From Cellvibrio fontiphilus_A (GTDB taxonomy: Bacteria; Pseudomonadota; Gammaproteobacteria; Pseudomonadales; Cellvibrionaceae): 64,000 nt of DNA. Made by a program: the position numbers and the translations under genes. Under the pieces are notes generated by a model. It did no database searches, had not been told where the DNA came from, and saw only the letters and a list, made by a program, of their open reading frames with translations. Below, piece after piece: positions 25,219-35,062 of the stretch (the stretch's first letter is position 1; the number at the start of each line of letters is the position of its first letter). The stretch lies in contig NZ_JBHRTF010000002.1 of assembly GCF_042646205.1 (NCBI RefSeq), positions 1-64,000 of the forward strand. Direction: 5' to 3'.

Positions 25219-26622
25219 ATGACTGAAAAACGCGCCCTGATTATCGATGATGAGCCCGACATACGCGAATTACTGGAGATCACTCTCGGCCGCATGCAAA
25301 TTTGTACCCATACCGCTGATACAGTCGCCAGCGCCAAGCAGATGCTCGCCACACACTCCTATGATCTGTGCCTCACCGATATGCGCCTGCCTGATGGCAA
25401 AGGCTTGGAGATAGTAGAACTCATCCAGCAGCGCTACCCGCAACTACCGGTAGCAGTCATTACCGCCCATGGCAGCGTAGATACAGCGATTGAATCCATG
25501 AAGGCAGGGGCATTCGATTTTATTTCCAAGCCAGTCAATCTGGCTACGCTGCGCAAGCTAGTCAATACCGCGATTGAAGCCAGTCAATTAGCGCCTCAGC
25601 CACTCCCCAAACTCACACCTATTATTGGCCAATCAAAAGCTATTCAGGATTTGATTCGCAGCATTGAAAAATTGGCTCGCTCACAAGCGCCGGTTTATAT
25701 CAGCGGTGAGTCGGGGTCGGGTAAAGAACTGGTCGCCCACTCAATTCACGATTTGGGGCCACGGGCGAACAACCCGTTTATTGCCGTCAACTGTGGAGCC
25801 ATACCGCGCGAACTGATGGAGAGTGAATTTTTTGGCCACAAAAAAGGCAGCTTTACCGGCGCACATCAAGACAAGATTGGTTTATTTCAAGCTGCTGAGG
25901 GCGGCACATTATTTTTTGATGAAGTCGCTGATTTACCCTTGGATATGCAGGTAAAACTCCTGCGCGCTATTCAGGAAAAGTCAGTCAGGCCAGTGGGAGC
26001 GGCAGAAGAAGTAACTACCGATGTACGGATTCTCTGCGCTACCCATAAAAATCTTGAAATAGAAGTAAAAGAAGGGCGTTTTCGTCAGGATTTATTTTAT
26101 CGCCTGAATGTGATCCAACTAGCGGTCGCACCACTGCGTGAACGCCGCGAGGATATTTCATTACTGACGCAACACTTGTTGCGTAAACTCGCCGCCGAAA
26201 TTCATCTGCCCTGTCCGGATATTTCTCCTGCTGCACAGGATGCCCTGACCCACTATCACTTCCCCGGGAATGTGCGCGAATTAGAAAATATTCTGGAGCG
26301 TGCGTTTACGCTGTGTGAAGGTAATAGAATTGATGTGGACGATTTACAGCTTCGTGACGCAACTGATGGAGCTGGTTTTTCCTTTGAAAAAACAGCTGCT
26401 TCAAGCCGTTCGATACCCACCGAACGCATGGGGGTAGATTACCCGGCACGCTGCGCAGAATATCCCTCGCTGGACGAATATTTGCAGGACGTAGAAAAAG
26501 AAATACTCTGTCACGCCTTGGAGAAAGCCAAGTGGAATAAAACACTTGCCGCAAAACATTTGGGCATCAGCTTTCGGTCACTTCGATATCGACTACAAAA
26601 ATTAGGGCTGGATGATGAGTAG
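25219..26622 (+). CDS. pilR: sigma-54 response regulator PilR
   Basis: PilR is the NtrC-type activator phosphorylated by PilS. The receiver domain has acidic residues DDEPD and phosphoacceptor Asp54 in LTDMRLPDG. The AAA+ domain has GESGSGKEL, the sigma-54 contact loop KGSFTGA and GGTLFFDEVADLP. The C-terminal Fis-type helix-turn-helix is NKTLAAKHLGISFRSLRYRL. I use the ATG at 25219 (MTEKRAL); the upstream TTG codons have no family support. The product is 467 aa. A convergent terminator follows. Confidence 0.94.
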   Translation: MTEKRALIIDDEPDIRELLEITLGRMQICTHTADTVASAKQMLATHSYDLCLTDMRLPDGKGLEIVELIQQRYPQLPVAVITAHGSVDTAIESMKAGAFDFISKPVNLATLRKLVNTAIEASQLAPQPLPKLTPIIGQSKAIQDLIRSIEKLARSQAPVYISGESGSGKELVAHSIHDLGPRANNPFIAVNCGAIPRELMESEFFGHKKGSFTGAHQDKIGLFQAAEGGTLFFDEVADLPLDMQVKLLRAIQEKSVRPVGAAEEVTTDVRILCATHKNLEIEVKEGRFRQDLFYRLNVIQLAVAPLRERREDISLLTQHLLRKLAAEIHLPCPDISPAAQDALTHYHFPGNVRELENILERAFTLCEGNRIDVDDLQLRDATDGAGFSFEKTAASSRSIPTERMGVDYPARCAEYPSLDEYLQDVEKEILCHALEKAKWNKTLAAKHLGISFRSLRYRLQKLGLDDE

Positions 26623-26642
26623 CAACGCACTGCCCTGCAAAT

Positions 26643-26680
26643 AAAAAGCGCCATCCATTACTGGACAGCGCTTTAAAAAA
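26643..26680. terminator. bidirectional terminator between pilR and pilE
   Basis: An imperfect stem begins AAAGCGC and closes with GCGCTTT (26645-26674), with inner CCA/TGG pairing. Runs of A on both sides read as T-runs for each convergent gene. Confidence 0.75.
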
Positions 26681-26692
26681 CACCTATCTCTA

Positions 26693-27142
26693 TTACCAGC
26701 AATTATCTGTGTTATCAGCGTCACTGCTGTCGAACGCTTCTCGCACACCCAACTGGTTCAGAGTGAAGCTATCACACTCATCGTCATTGTCCTGCCGCCC
26801 TCCCGCCACTGGAGTCGCTGTTAACTTGTATGTAGCAGAATCCAAATCTGCAGCATCAGCGATTTTTACCTGATAAAAACCTTCGGTGGAAAGAATACCA
26901 TCAGCGTCCTGCAGGCTATCCACCACGGCACACACGCCATCAGCTGTGTCATATTTACCGTGCGCCGTAAAACACCGCTGCAAACGCTGGGCGGCTTCAT
27001 TTAACGCGACTTTTGCATCGGAGCGATTACTCTTTTGCACTTGTTTCAAATAAGCAGGGTAAGCAATACCGGCAAGAATGCCGATAATTGCAACCCCGAT
27101 CATTAGCTCTATCAAAGTAAAACCGCGCGCAACCTTATTCAT
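26693..27142 (-). CDS. pilE: type IV minor pilin PilE-like
   Basis: This prepilin has a short leader cut before Phe in ARG|FTLIELMIGVAIIGILAGIAYP, the class III signal cleaved and methylated by PilD. The globular part has four cysteines, with a C-terminal disulfide loop likely (DECDSFTL...DNCW). I take the ATG at 27142 because AAGGTG is well spaced. It is the last gene of the minor pilin operon, 10 bp after pilY1. The product is 149 aa. Confidence 0.88.
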   Translation of the reverse strand: MNKVARGFTLIELMIGVAIIGILAGIAYPAYLKQVQKSNRSDAKVALNEAAQRLQRCFTAHGKYDTADGVCAVVDSLQDADGILSTEGFYQVKIADAADLDSATYKLTATPVAGGRQDNDDECDSFTLNQLGVREAFDSSDADNTDNCW

Positions 27143-27152
27143 AAACAACACC

Positions 27153-30100
27153 TTATTTTAATTGACGCCAGGACATACGGCCGCGTGAGCCTGCCCCGGT
27201 ATTTACTTCCTCTGCTGTAATCTTACCGCCCAAGCTACTTCCAAGCAGGTAAGCCCTCTCCCCTGCGAGGATCGGCACCAAGTCACCGAGTACTGGATCA
27301 GTCAGGAACTGGCTTAGCCCATTGGTTTCAACCAGCATTTTAAGCCCTACATATTTGTCACCAACGCCGGTGAGTTCCATCAACCAACCACTGCCACCAT
27401 AATCACACTGATTGGCAGAAGGAATAAAAGTGTTAAGTATCAAACGGTCGAACATCAATAAAGGCTTAACAATGACGCGCTCACCTTTAAGGTTGTTGCC
27501 ATATTTTAAATCAAGATACCATCCCTTGTAGTCATCCCAATCAACAACCGGTTCTTGAGGGGCTGCTACCGGTGTTGCATCAGGAGAAACCGTTCGCGTT
27601 GTACTGTTCTCGCTGGTAATAACCTTTTGTTTGAGCAGATTATTTCGCTGCGCCGCATTGAGAATAATATCGTCATCGACATCAGCGATGGCATATATGC
27701 TTTGGACCGCGGTACTGGAAATGTCCGCAACCTCGGAATATTTACCAGTGCCAAAATACACCATAATCGACGGCTTTTGATTGGCACCGTTGCCCGCCAG
27801 CTTAAGGGCATTTCTGCCTAATGTCGGCGTACCGGTGATAGGCTGCAAATTTCCACTCGCATCCACTACCGTTATCAATGGTTTGGCGTTATTGCCACCT
27901 CCCGGGTAAGCATAAAGGCCCCAGCTGCTGATGCTTGTGGATGTTAAATCAAACCTCCACATATTCCCCTTGATATCTCCAGCATAAGCGTAAGTAGATA
28001 CACCTTCAGCATCCGGTAACAAAGCAGCCCCGGAGAGACCGTTGCCCGTTTGCGTGGACGTGGCAATAGATTTGACGCTGGTAGGTGTTTGCACATCGAT
28101 AGCTATCAGTTTTGCAGTACCGTTAACACTTTCAGTGCCATTACTCAGAATGGCACTCCAGCGTCCGCCGGGGCTTGGCACAATTAGCATGGCGCTGTTG
28201 CTATACCCTAAATCATTGCGATAGCTAAGCGAAGTATCCCCAGCGTGAATATCAAATATTACGCGGGGAGCACCGCCGGTTGTTAGAACATCAGTAACAT
28301 CCAATAAATAGGCGCCGCGACCACCCGCTCCAAGAGTCCCACTTACCAAGGTGCGCCACTGTTTTACTCCATTAACCTCAATGTAAGCATCCCCGACATA
28401 AAGAGGGCCATCCACAGTGTATTTGTGTTGGTAATTAACATCAGAAAGAGATGCCAACTTGGCGTATACACCGCGCGGAATATAAGCAAACAGCTCAGCA
28501 CCGGTCTCCGCATTAAAGGCATGCATCATTCCATCGTTTGCGCCAACAAAAACAGCCTTGGTGCGACTCACTTTGGCTTCTACATATTCCTCGTACTCAG
28601 CGGCGCCATAATCTATACCTGTAGCTTCATTAGCAGGTGGTAACAAGTTATAACGTTGACCGCCTGCACCAGCATAGGCTGGATCAGAGTTAATAATATC
28701 GCCCAGTATTTTCTGGCGCGGACGAAACCCCGCCTGATCAGTACCCATCAACCAATTGAAACGTTTTTGGGCATTATCACTATTGGCTTCAGAGGCAAGT
28801 TGCAGCGCCGACTTAAGCGCAGCTGCAGCACTGTTACTCCAACCGCTCGATGACAAATTCACCACGCCACTGTCACCAAGGGTATAAACGTTGCGAGAAG
28901 AAACCGTACTAGCAGTAAGTGTTGTATCTGTGGTCCAACTAACATTGGTCTCACTCACCGTTCCGTTGCCTTGCAGCGGATAAGCACGCATGGTTCCGCT
29001 CCAGCCATCACTATTAAATAATGCCTGATAAACTTTGGTTTCATCTTCCAAACGGGTTGAGTTGGATGCAACCGTCGCAGATGAGCCAGTCTGACCAAAC
29101 TCACTGAAAAAGTTATCCAATTCTGTTTCTAATTTGCGCGGATCAATCGCCTTAAAGTAGGACTTTACTTCTGTGAGATCAGCGATCTCGTCTGCGGTTA
29201 AATCATCATTTTCGTAACCGCCCCATTTTGCAGCATAAAACAAGGGCGGCTTGAGCAGGGAACCAGTGGATGAACCTACAGTGAAGGCTTTGGATGTAGC
29301 TGCATTACCAACCTGACAGTTATTGCAATCGCCACCGGTGTAACCACCAATACCTGAGTGGACATGGAAGCCGTCATTAGTTGTTCCACTGATGGTATAG
29401 CCAAATCCCATGGCGTAGGGGGTAGAGGCAGCAACTGAGTCTGTGGTTACTGTTACCGAGTCAGCCGTTACCGTGTAATCGATGATGCCCCACATGTCCT
29501 GGTCATAATCGCCACCATGCTCTGTATCCTCCCAGTTAACATAAAGGCGCCCTGAGTTTGAACTCTCACCAAAAGTTTGGGATACCACCTTAAAGTCTAC
29601 GATAGCGCAGTTAGCATTGGGGGTAAGGCTGGTGTTCCGACAGGCAGGCAAAATCGTCACCTTGGCACCACTAGTAGACCCGGGAACCGCAACAACAACG
29701 TTAGGCACAGAAGCAGCCAGAGATACACCATAGGTACTGACTTTCTCGCGATTGGCAGCAATACCAGCGGAACGGGCTTTATATGCCAGACCAGCAATTT
29801 TATAGCTGCCTTCCAGTCGGGGCGCATCCGGACAGGCGCCTAGTACATTGGACAGGGATCCGACTGTCTTGGCTGTACACAATTGATTGTTGTTAGTGCC
29901 ATTCTGCCCCACGAAATAGCTATTTCCATGAATACCTTCTGCAGCACCGATAATATTGGTCGCAGCATCTATGTCACCGATTGTGCTGGGTACATTTGTT
30001 AAATCATTGGCGTCATAAGAAGTCATGGAAGCATCAAACTGAACGACATTGATAGGCGCGCAGTAATTGCCAGTCGTAGATGCAGACACAGGGTCCCCCC

Positions 30101-31562
30101 AACTAGTAACACGATTTAACCCGGGGATATAAGCAGAGTCATCTACATCGAACTGCGGGCTATTAGCGCCACTGAGGTAACGAAGAGACTCCAGATAAAT
30201 CTCCGCCTGGGGGTTGCCCCAGTTAACGCAGTGCCCATTGGAAAAACTACTGGTGCCCCACTGGCACCCATCTGTTTGCGACGCGCCGGGAGTATTCACC
30301 AGGTGATTGTTGTTGTGATAGAGGCCATCGCTATAGCGATAGCCATATATGCGCAATAAGTCCAAGGTCTTAATAATACTGTTGCCGCCGGAGGGCACTT
30401 GGAAAATACCATTACTGTCAACTTCGTTAGTTATCGACCCAACTGCCTTCCGTAGCACACCACCAGATTTATTTTTACCGTATGACCCGGTCATTAAACC
30501 GAAGTGCTGGGTTCCGCTATGAACTTGTAGTAGACCCCGAGGCTTCTGGGCTGTTGTACTGTTGTATTGATGACATTTTTCATTGTCACGGGCTTCATCA
30601 ATTGCCGTTAAACCACTCACACATACTGCAACACGAGCGACAAATTCACCCGCTGCAGAACCAGAACCTAACTTGTGCGCATCGACTGGGCTATCAGAAT
30701 ATGCCGGAATTCCACTTGCGGTAACGCTATTTCCGTTGCTGCCATTGCCACCAGAAACCGTTGAGCCCCAACGGCACTGCCAACGTTCGTTACTTGCCCA
30801 CAAACTGTAGTTCCCGCGAGCTACTCGCATCAGCGGACGAGCGCCGGTAGCAGCTGTTGCCGCTTGCGAAAAACCTGCAGTTCCAGGCTCCGAGGTATTA
30901 CAGATAGTAATTCCCGATGTCAGCAAATCGTCATTGATGTTCGAGGAAAAAGGAGTTAGCTGCGCAATATCACTGCCAGCATAATACTTGGCAAATGAGT
31001 GAGCATCTGTGGGCAAGTATGCGCGTTCAAGCACAGTTGCCGCTGTGGTATCCGTAGAGCGCATGCCGCCGTATAACATTTTTCTCACGGCATCCATACG
31101 AGTCATGCTGGCCCAATTCAGAAAATTACCACTCCATTGGTTTGTCACATTGCCAGCATTGCAATATTTGGTATCAGAGAAGGAGGCCGGATTAAATTGG
31201 TTAGTGGTTGTGTCGTAGGTATAACATTTGTAGCTATCAAAATAACCGTAATAATTGAACCCGTGCACATAGGTTGTATCGGGAATACCGTCAGGATCCT
31301 TACCATAATTGGCGTTTACTGCATTGTTTAGGGTGGCACGACTATCGGTAATGTCAGAAAAGTCATCATATAGCTTAAAGAATAACTGATGATCCCTGGA
31401 CATATTTAACATGGTAATTGGTTTAACTGGCGCCACCAGAAACAGAGGTTCTTGGTGTGGTTCAGCAAAGGCTACATGAGTTAAAGATAATGAAAATAGG
31501 CCAGCGACCGCAGCAACCCAGATTTTGGTAATTGTTTTATTTGCAAGAAAATGTGTGTACAT
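27153..31562 (-). CDS. pilY1: pilus tip adhesin / assembly protein PilY1
   Basis: PilY1 primes type IV pilus assembly with the minor pilins and acts at the tip in adhesion and surface sensing. The 1469-aa protein has a signal peptide ending AFA, a long N-terminal region rich in Asn, Thr and Gly, and a C-terminal PilC-type beta-propeller. That propeller spans about residues 940-1400: VFVGANDGMMHAFNAETGAELFAYIPRG, VDGPLYVGDAYIE and GTLGAGGRGAYLLDV are its hallmarks. TTGGAG precedes the ATG at 31562. It is longer than the P. aeruginosa protein, and a pilY2 is absent downstream. Confidence 0.94.
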   Translation of the reverse strand: MYTHFLANKTITKIWVAAVAGLFSLSLTHVAFAEPHQEPLFLVAPVKPITMLNMSRDHQLFFKLYDDFSDITDSRATLNNAVNANYGKDPDGIPDTTYVHGFNYYGYFDSYKCYTYDTTTNQFNPASFSDTKYCNAGNVTNQWSGNFLNWASMTRMDAVRKMLYGGMRSTDTTAATVLERAYLPTDAHSFAKYYAGSDIAQLTPFSSNINDDLLTSGITICNTSEPGTAGFSQAATAATGARPLMRVARGNYSLWASNERWQCRWGSTVSGGNGSNGNSVTASGIPAYSDSPVDAHKLGSGSAAGEFVARVAVCVSGLTAIDEARDNEKCHQYNSTTAQKPRGLLQVHSGTQHFGLMTGSYGKNKSGGVLRKAVGSITNEVDSNGIFQVPSGGNSIIKTLDLLRIYGYRYSDGLYHNNNHLVNTPGASQTDGCQWGTSSFSNGHCVNWGNPQAEIYLESLRYLSGANSPQFDVDDSAYIPGLNRVTSWGDPVSASTTGNYCAPINVVQFDASMTSYDANDLTNVPSTIGDIDAATNIIGAAEGIHGNSYFVGQNGTNNNQLCTAKTVGSLSNVLGACPDAPRLEGSYKIAGLAYKARSAGIAANREKVSTYGVSLAASVPNVVVAVPGSTSGAKVTILPACRNTSLTPNANCAIVDFKVVSQTFGESSNSGRLYVNWEDTEHGGDYDQDMWGIIDYTVTADSVTVTTDSVAASTPYAMGFGYTISGTTNDGFHVHSGIGGYTGGDCNNCQVGNAATSKAFTVGSSTGSLLKPPLFYAAKWGGYENDDLTADEIADLTEVKSYFKAIDPRKLETELDNFFSEFGQTGSSATVASNSTRLEDETKVYQALFNSDGWSGTMRAYPLQGNGTVSETNVSWTTDTTLTASTVSSRNVYTLGDSGVVNLSSSGWSNSAAAALKSALQLASEANSDNAQKRFNWLMGTDQAGFRPRQKILGDIINSDPAYAGAGGQRYNLLPPANEATGIDYGAAEYEEYVEAKVSRTKAVFVGANDGMMHAFNAETGAELFAYIPRGVYAKLASLSDVNYQHKYTVDGPLYVGDAYIEVNGVKQWRTLVSGTLGAGGRGAYLLDVTDVLTTGGAPRVIFDIHAGDTSLSYRNDLGYSNSAMLIVPSPGGRWSAILSNGTESVNGTAKLIAIDVQTPTSVKSIATSTQTGNGLSGAALLPDAEGVSTYAYAGDIKGNMWRFDLTSTSISSWGLYAYPGGGNNAKPLITVVDASGNLQPITGTPTLGRNALKLAGNGANQKPSIMVYFGTGKYSEVADISSTAVQSIYAIADVDDDIILNAAQRNNLLKQKVITSENSTTRTVSPDATPVAAPQEPVVDWDDYKGWYLDLKYGNNLKGERVIVKPLLMFDRLILNTFIPSANQCDYGGSGWLMELTGVGDKYVGLKMLVETNGLSQFLTDPVLGDLVPILAGERAYLLGSSLGGKITAEEVNTGAGSRGRMSWRQLK

Positions 31563-31586
31563 AAATGTCTCCAAAAACCTAGGAAA

Positions 31587-32132
31587 TTATCGGGCAAAAG
31601 TGGATTGCAGAATTACTTCTGAATCCTCTGTAAGCCCCACACCACGACTGGTGATGCGATAAAATTCCGCATCCTGAACTCGCTCAACGCTTACATGATC
31701 AACACCACTCCCTTGGCTGGCAGCAAGACGAGTAATAATCACTTTTTCAACGGTGTAACGGGGCTGATCTGCAACACCTTTAATTGTGTCATCGTCGAGC
31801 TGCACACTGTTTTCCTCCCACTCATCTTTTGTCCACTCAGCGGGGCGAGATAGTGCAGCATCGGGTTTGTTCAAGTCAGGCCAATAACCAACAACAGCAC
31901 CACTAAAGCTTGGAGTAACCACGCCATTCATTACTTTTTCCGCCTCACGCAGGGCCGCCTCGGCCGATTGAAACGCAGTATTTCTATCGCGCATATTGCC
32001 AGCCATACGCTCTTGCAAATCACTACCGCGAATAGAGGCGAGTCCGATAACAGTTAAAATAAGCAGCAATACCAAGCCAACGACTAACACCGCACCAGAT
32101 TGTTTCTGAAGAGATCTTATTTGCTGTTTCAT
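31587..32132 (-). CDS. pilX: minor pilin PilX-like
   Basis: This small pseudopilin has an N-terminal hydrophobic helix, QSGAVLVVGLVLLLILTVIG, and the family stretch LQERMAGNMRDRNTAFQSAEAALREAE. The ATG at 32132 (MKQQIRS) gives the usual short leader; the longer frame to 32156 is less likely. The product is 181 aa. It is co-transcribed with pilW upstream and pilY1 downstream. Confidence 0.88.
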   Translation of the reverse strand: MKQQIRSLQKQSGAVLVVGLVLLLILTVIGLASIRGSDLQERMAGNMRDRNTAFQSAEAALREAEKVMNGVVTPSFSGAVVGYWPDLNKPDAALSRPAEWTKDEWEENSVQLDDDTIKGVADQPRYTVEKVIITRLAASQGSGVDHVSVERVQDAEFYRITSRGVGLTEDSEVILQSTFAR

Positions 32133-32159
32133 AAATAAATTCCACATATCCGGCAATCA

Positions 32160-33230
32160 CTAAAAGGAACGAGTACGAATACCAACGGTTGTGCTAAATA
32201 CCTGCCGTAAACGGCGATCAGCGGGATCAGGCTCGATATCATCCTCACCTTCGAAGCTGTATTTTTGCATTTCAGGAATAACACCGTCGTCAATACTGGC
32301 AACTAACAACTCAACACGCAGGGCAACTACCTTTTCCCAATCAGAAGCGTTAACGATTTCACTGGCCAGTCGATAATTGTCGGGGACAAAATCATCGTTA
32401 GAGTCGACACCATAACGCACACTCATATCCTCAACTCCCTCCAGCAACTCCAAATTCACACCATTAGTGTTTTGCCAGAGACTTGGGCGGCCGGATGTAC
32501 CGGTCGCAATAAAATAAGTAATGCTTGTAGCAGATAGAATTTCTGATCCGGGTTTGAATTTTTCATCGTCACTGCCTGAATTACCTCCCCAGCTGGCATT
32601 CGCATTACCGGGTGAATAGCTATTATTCCCGCTGTGTACAACATTCATTTCAGTGCTCCCCTGGACTGTCTGCAGGTTTACCACTTGAAACACACGAGCC
32701 TTGGTGCAATCCGTAACCACCAAAATATCACCCTCGCAAATACCACTTACGCGATCACCACCGTCGGAGCATGCATCCGCTTCTACACCTGTATTGTTAG
32801 CAAATAATGTCCCGGACATATTGTTTTTAGTGATCGCAACGCCAGAGCCATAAGCACCGCGTAAAACAAAAAAATCTGTATCCGCTTTCGGTAAAGGACT
32901 TAAACCGTGGTTAGCAGGCAAGTTGGCTGCGGTGTAGCCCATGATTGAGGTGGTAAAATCATATTGATAACTGGAGCTATTGTTCAGCATGTTGCTCACT
33001 TTCATTTCCGATGAACGCGAAGCACACCCCATATAACCAGCCATACGAATATCACGCGCTAAAAAATCTACCGCTAAACGCCCGGTTTCCTGAATGCGAG
33101 AGAGCGCCTGCTGAGTGGTATAAACTGTTTTGCTTGAAATAAATACTTGCAACACACCGGTAATCAAAATCAAGCCCAGCGTGATGGCAATCATCAATTC
33201 AATCAGTGACAGACCTAGTTGTTTCTTCAT
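32160..33230 (-). CDS. pilW: minor pilin PilW-like
   Basis: This prepilin-type protein has the signal MKKQLG|LSLIELMIAITLGLILI. The family region ETGRLAVDFLARDIRMAGYMGC follows, then a large globular domain with several cysteines (356 aa in all). It is one of the minor pilins that form the priming complex with PilV, PilX, FimU and PilY1. It lies 10 bp after the pilV stop. Confidence 0.92.
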   Translation of the reverse strand: MKKQLGLSLIELMIAITLGLILITGVLQVFISSKTVYTTQQALSRIQETGRLAVDFLARDIRMAGYMGCASRSSEMKVSNMLNNSSSYQYDFTTSIMGYTAANLPANHGLSPLPKADTDFFVLRGAYGSGVAITKNNMSGTLFANNTGVEADACSDGGDRVSGICEGDILVVTDCTKARVFQVVNLQTVQGSTEMNVVHSGNNSYSPGNANASWGGNSGSDDEKFKPGSEILSATSITYFIATGTSGRPSLWQNTNGVNLELLEGVEDMSVRYGVDSNDDFVPDNYRLASEIVNASDWEKVVALRVELLVASIDDGVIPEMQKYSFEGEDDIEPDPADRRLRQVFSTTVGIRTRSF

Positions 33231-33240
33231 ACGTTTATTC

Positions 33241-33732
33241 TCATATCACTGAGGTAAATTCGAATTCACTGACAGCTTCTGCTGCAAGATCCTCGTCATC
33301 ATTATTTTCATCAAACAGTGATGAGTCCTTCCATCTGATGGAAATAGTGCAAATACGCGTTGCCTGCACGCACTCGATTTTTCCCTCACCTTCAGGCAAC
33401 TGTTTTTCGATAGCTTCACGCCAAGCGGTCACGTCAGCCGTGGCCACTGCATTGCCAGCAGGCTCATCGTCGTAATCGGCGGTATAAGCCGCGAGGCGGT
33501 TCTCGTTATCAAGGCCGCGGTTGATGCGCATACGATCCATAATGTCGTAGGCAAGAATATTCGCTTGGGAGCGCATAAAAGCACTCTGGTTAAATTGCAG
33601 CGAGCGCGTTTGCAGCGTAGCCATAGCTAACAAGGAAGTTGCAAGAATCAGCACAGTAACAGCGACCTCAATCAAGGTAGCGCCAGATTGTTTGTTAACG
33701 TGCGATTCCGCGTTAATGTTCTTTTGCCTCAT
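33241..33732 (-). CDS. pilV: minor pilin PilV-like
   Basis: The prepilin signal is NKQSG|ATLIEVAVTVLILATSLLA after a hydrophilic leader of 17 residues. The family region LQFNQSAFMRSQANILAYDIMDRMRINR follows. At 163 aa it is within the family range. The spacing to fimU upstream is 12 bp, in the same operon. Confidence 0.9.
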   Translation of the reverse strand: MRQKNINAESHVNKQSGATLIEVAVTVLILATSLLAMATLQTRSLQFNQSAFMRSQANILAYDIMDRMRINRGLDNENRLAAYTADYDDEPAGNAVATADVTAWREAIEKQLPEGEGKIECVQATRICTISIRWKDSSLFDENNDDEDLAAEAVSEFEFTSVI

Positions 33733-33744
33733 GACAGCTCCTGA

Positions 33745-34293
33745 TTAAGGACAAGCTTGTTTGGTAGTACTCAACATACCGGCCAAACCGACATTGATTC
33801 GAACAGCGGCATCACCCTTACAACCTGTAACGCGGGCAGATGCCTGGCGCCCAAAGTTATCCAGTCTGGCCAAGGCACCTGAACTGTTAAAGCGGATAAA
33901 ACTCACATCGGCAGGTGTTGGAGCGAGAGTCCGAACACTAATTACCGCTTGGGGATTAATATCGCTCCAGTAACGCAGCACCGTATCGATTGTTGGGGCG
34001 GCAGTGTTATCAGCGGCAGCGTCATCAACAAACACCAACCACCCCTCTTTCCAGTTGTTCGCTGCCAAACAGCTTGCGCCATCACTGGACGCACAAATAG
34101 AAACACGCTTGCCCCGTTTTATTGCCTCAGAACGCGCATAGTTGAGCGCTCCAGCCATCTCATTACCCAGGGTTGCCGAGCTGTTGTTGCGCATGGTTTG
34201 ATTAAAACTGGGGATGGCAATCCCCAAAGCAATCGCTGCCACGGCAAGGGTTACCATTAGTTCAATGAGCGTAAAGCCTGCTAATTTCCTCAT
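33745..34293 (-). CDS. fimU: minor pilin FimU/FimT-like (GspH family)
   Basis: The prepilin signal is MRKLAG|FTLIELMVTLAVAAIALGIA. The GspH-type body shows NEMAGALNYARSEAIKRGKRVSIC, NNWKEGWLVFVD and a C-terminal cysteine pair. It is the first gene of the minus-strand minor pilin operon. The 224 bp upstream separate it from a divergent second GspH-type gene and must hold both promoters. I found no convincing sigma-54 motif there. Confidence 0.9.
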   Translation of the reverse strand: MRKLAGFTLIELMVTLAVAAIALGIAIPSFNQTMRNNSSATLGNEMAGALNYARSEAIKRGKRVSICASSDGASCLAANNWKEGWLVFVDDAAADNTAAPTIDTVLRYWSDINPQAVISVRTLAPTPADVSFIRFNSSGALARLDNFGRQASARVTGCKGDAAVRINVGLAGMLSTTKQACP

Positions 34294-34517
34294 TAGTCTT
34301 GCCTATTCACGGTAGATTTGAGACAGAAAGCAAAGTTGCCAACAATAATTGATCAACTGCATCGACAAGTATTTTTTGCCCATTTATATTCCTCACAACT
34401 TAACACAAGCTCTGATCGTATCGGTTGAGCATGCGATGTTCGGTCAACAAGGATGCATGAACGGCCAGCGTAAATTTTTATGCTGGTTTAACAACACGCC
34501 AAGGAGAGGTCCCCCCT

Positions 34518-35045
34518 ATGAAACCCAAGGGTTTTTCACTGATTGAATTGATGGTTGTATTAGTAATTTCTGCAATCATAATCGGCTTTGCTGTGCCCAG
34601 TTTTTTTAGCCTACTCAGAGATATCAACACCAAGGTGGCCATGTATGAGCTGCTGCGCGCCATCGAATCATCCCGCTCGCTCGCGGTAACCAGCAATAAC
34701 CGCACTGTCCTGCTTGCCAATCAAGAAGATTGGGAGCAAGGCTGGACACTCTTTATTGACAAAAACCACGATGGGGAATTGAACGGGGAAGAAACACTCA
34801 AACTGCAAAAGAAAGCGCTGAATAATGTGAAAATCAGCGCGAATACTCATGTGGAGAAATATATTTCTTTTATAGGTACGGGCGAGGGACGCAAATTAGG
34901 GCCAAATGGTAGCGGCGCTTTTCAAGTGGGAACTATCAAAATCTGCCCAGATACCGAAGGTACAGGCTACGCACTAGTTATCTCTCGCGGTGGGCGCACC
35001 AGAATTAAAACACTCACGACAGCAGAATGCACTGAAATCAATTGA
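34518..35045 (+). CDS. FimT-like pseudopilin (GspH family)
   Basis: The prepilin signal is MKPKG|FSLIELMVVLVISAIIIGFAV, followed by a GspH fold with DWEQGWTLFIDKN. The segment DKNHDGELNGEE (residues about 81-92) fits a canonical EF-hand loop spacing. AGGAGAGG precedes the ATG. In P. aeruginosa fimT lies beside fimU on the same strand; here it is divergent. It ends 17 bp before the convergent ispH stop. The product is 175 aa. Confidence 0.88.
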   Translation: MKPKGFSLIELMVVLVISAIIIGFAVPSFFSLLRDINTKVAMYELLRAIESSRSLAVTSNNRTVLLANQEDWEQGWTLFIDKNHDGELNGEETLKLQKKALNNVKISANTHVEKYISFIGTGEGRKLGPNGSGAFQVGTIKICPDTEGTGYALVISRGGRTRIKTLTTAECTEIN

Positions 35046-35062
35046 CCAACAGTACTGCGACC

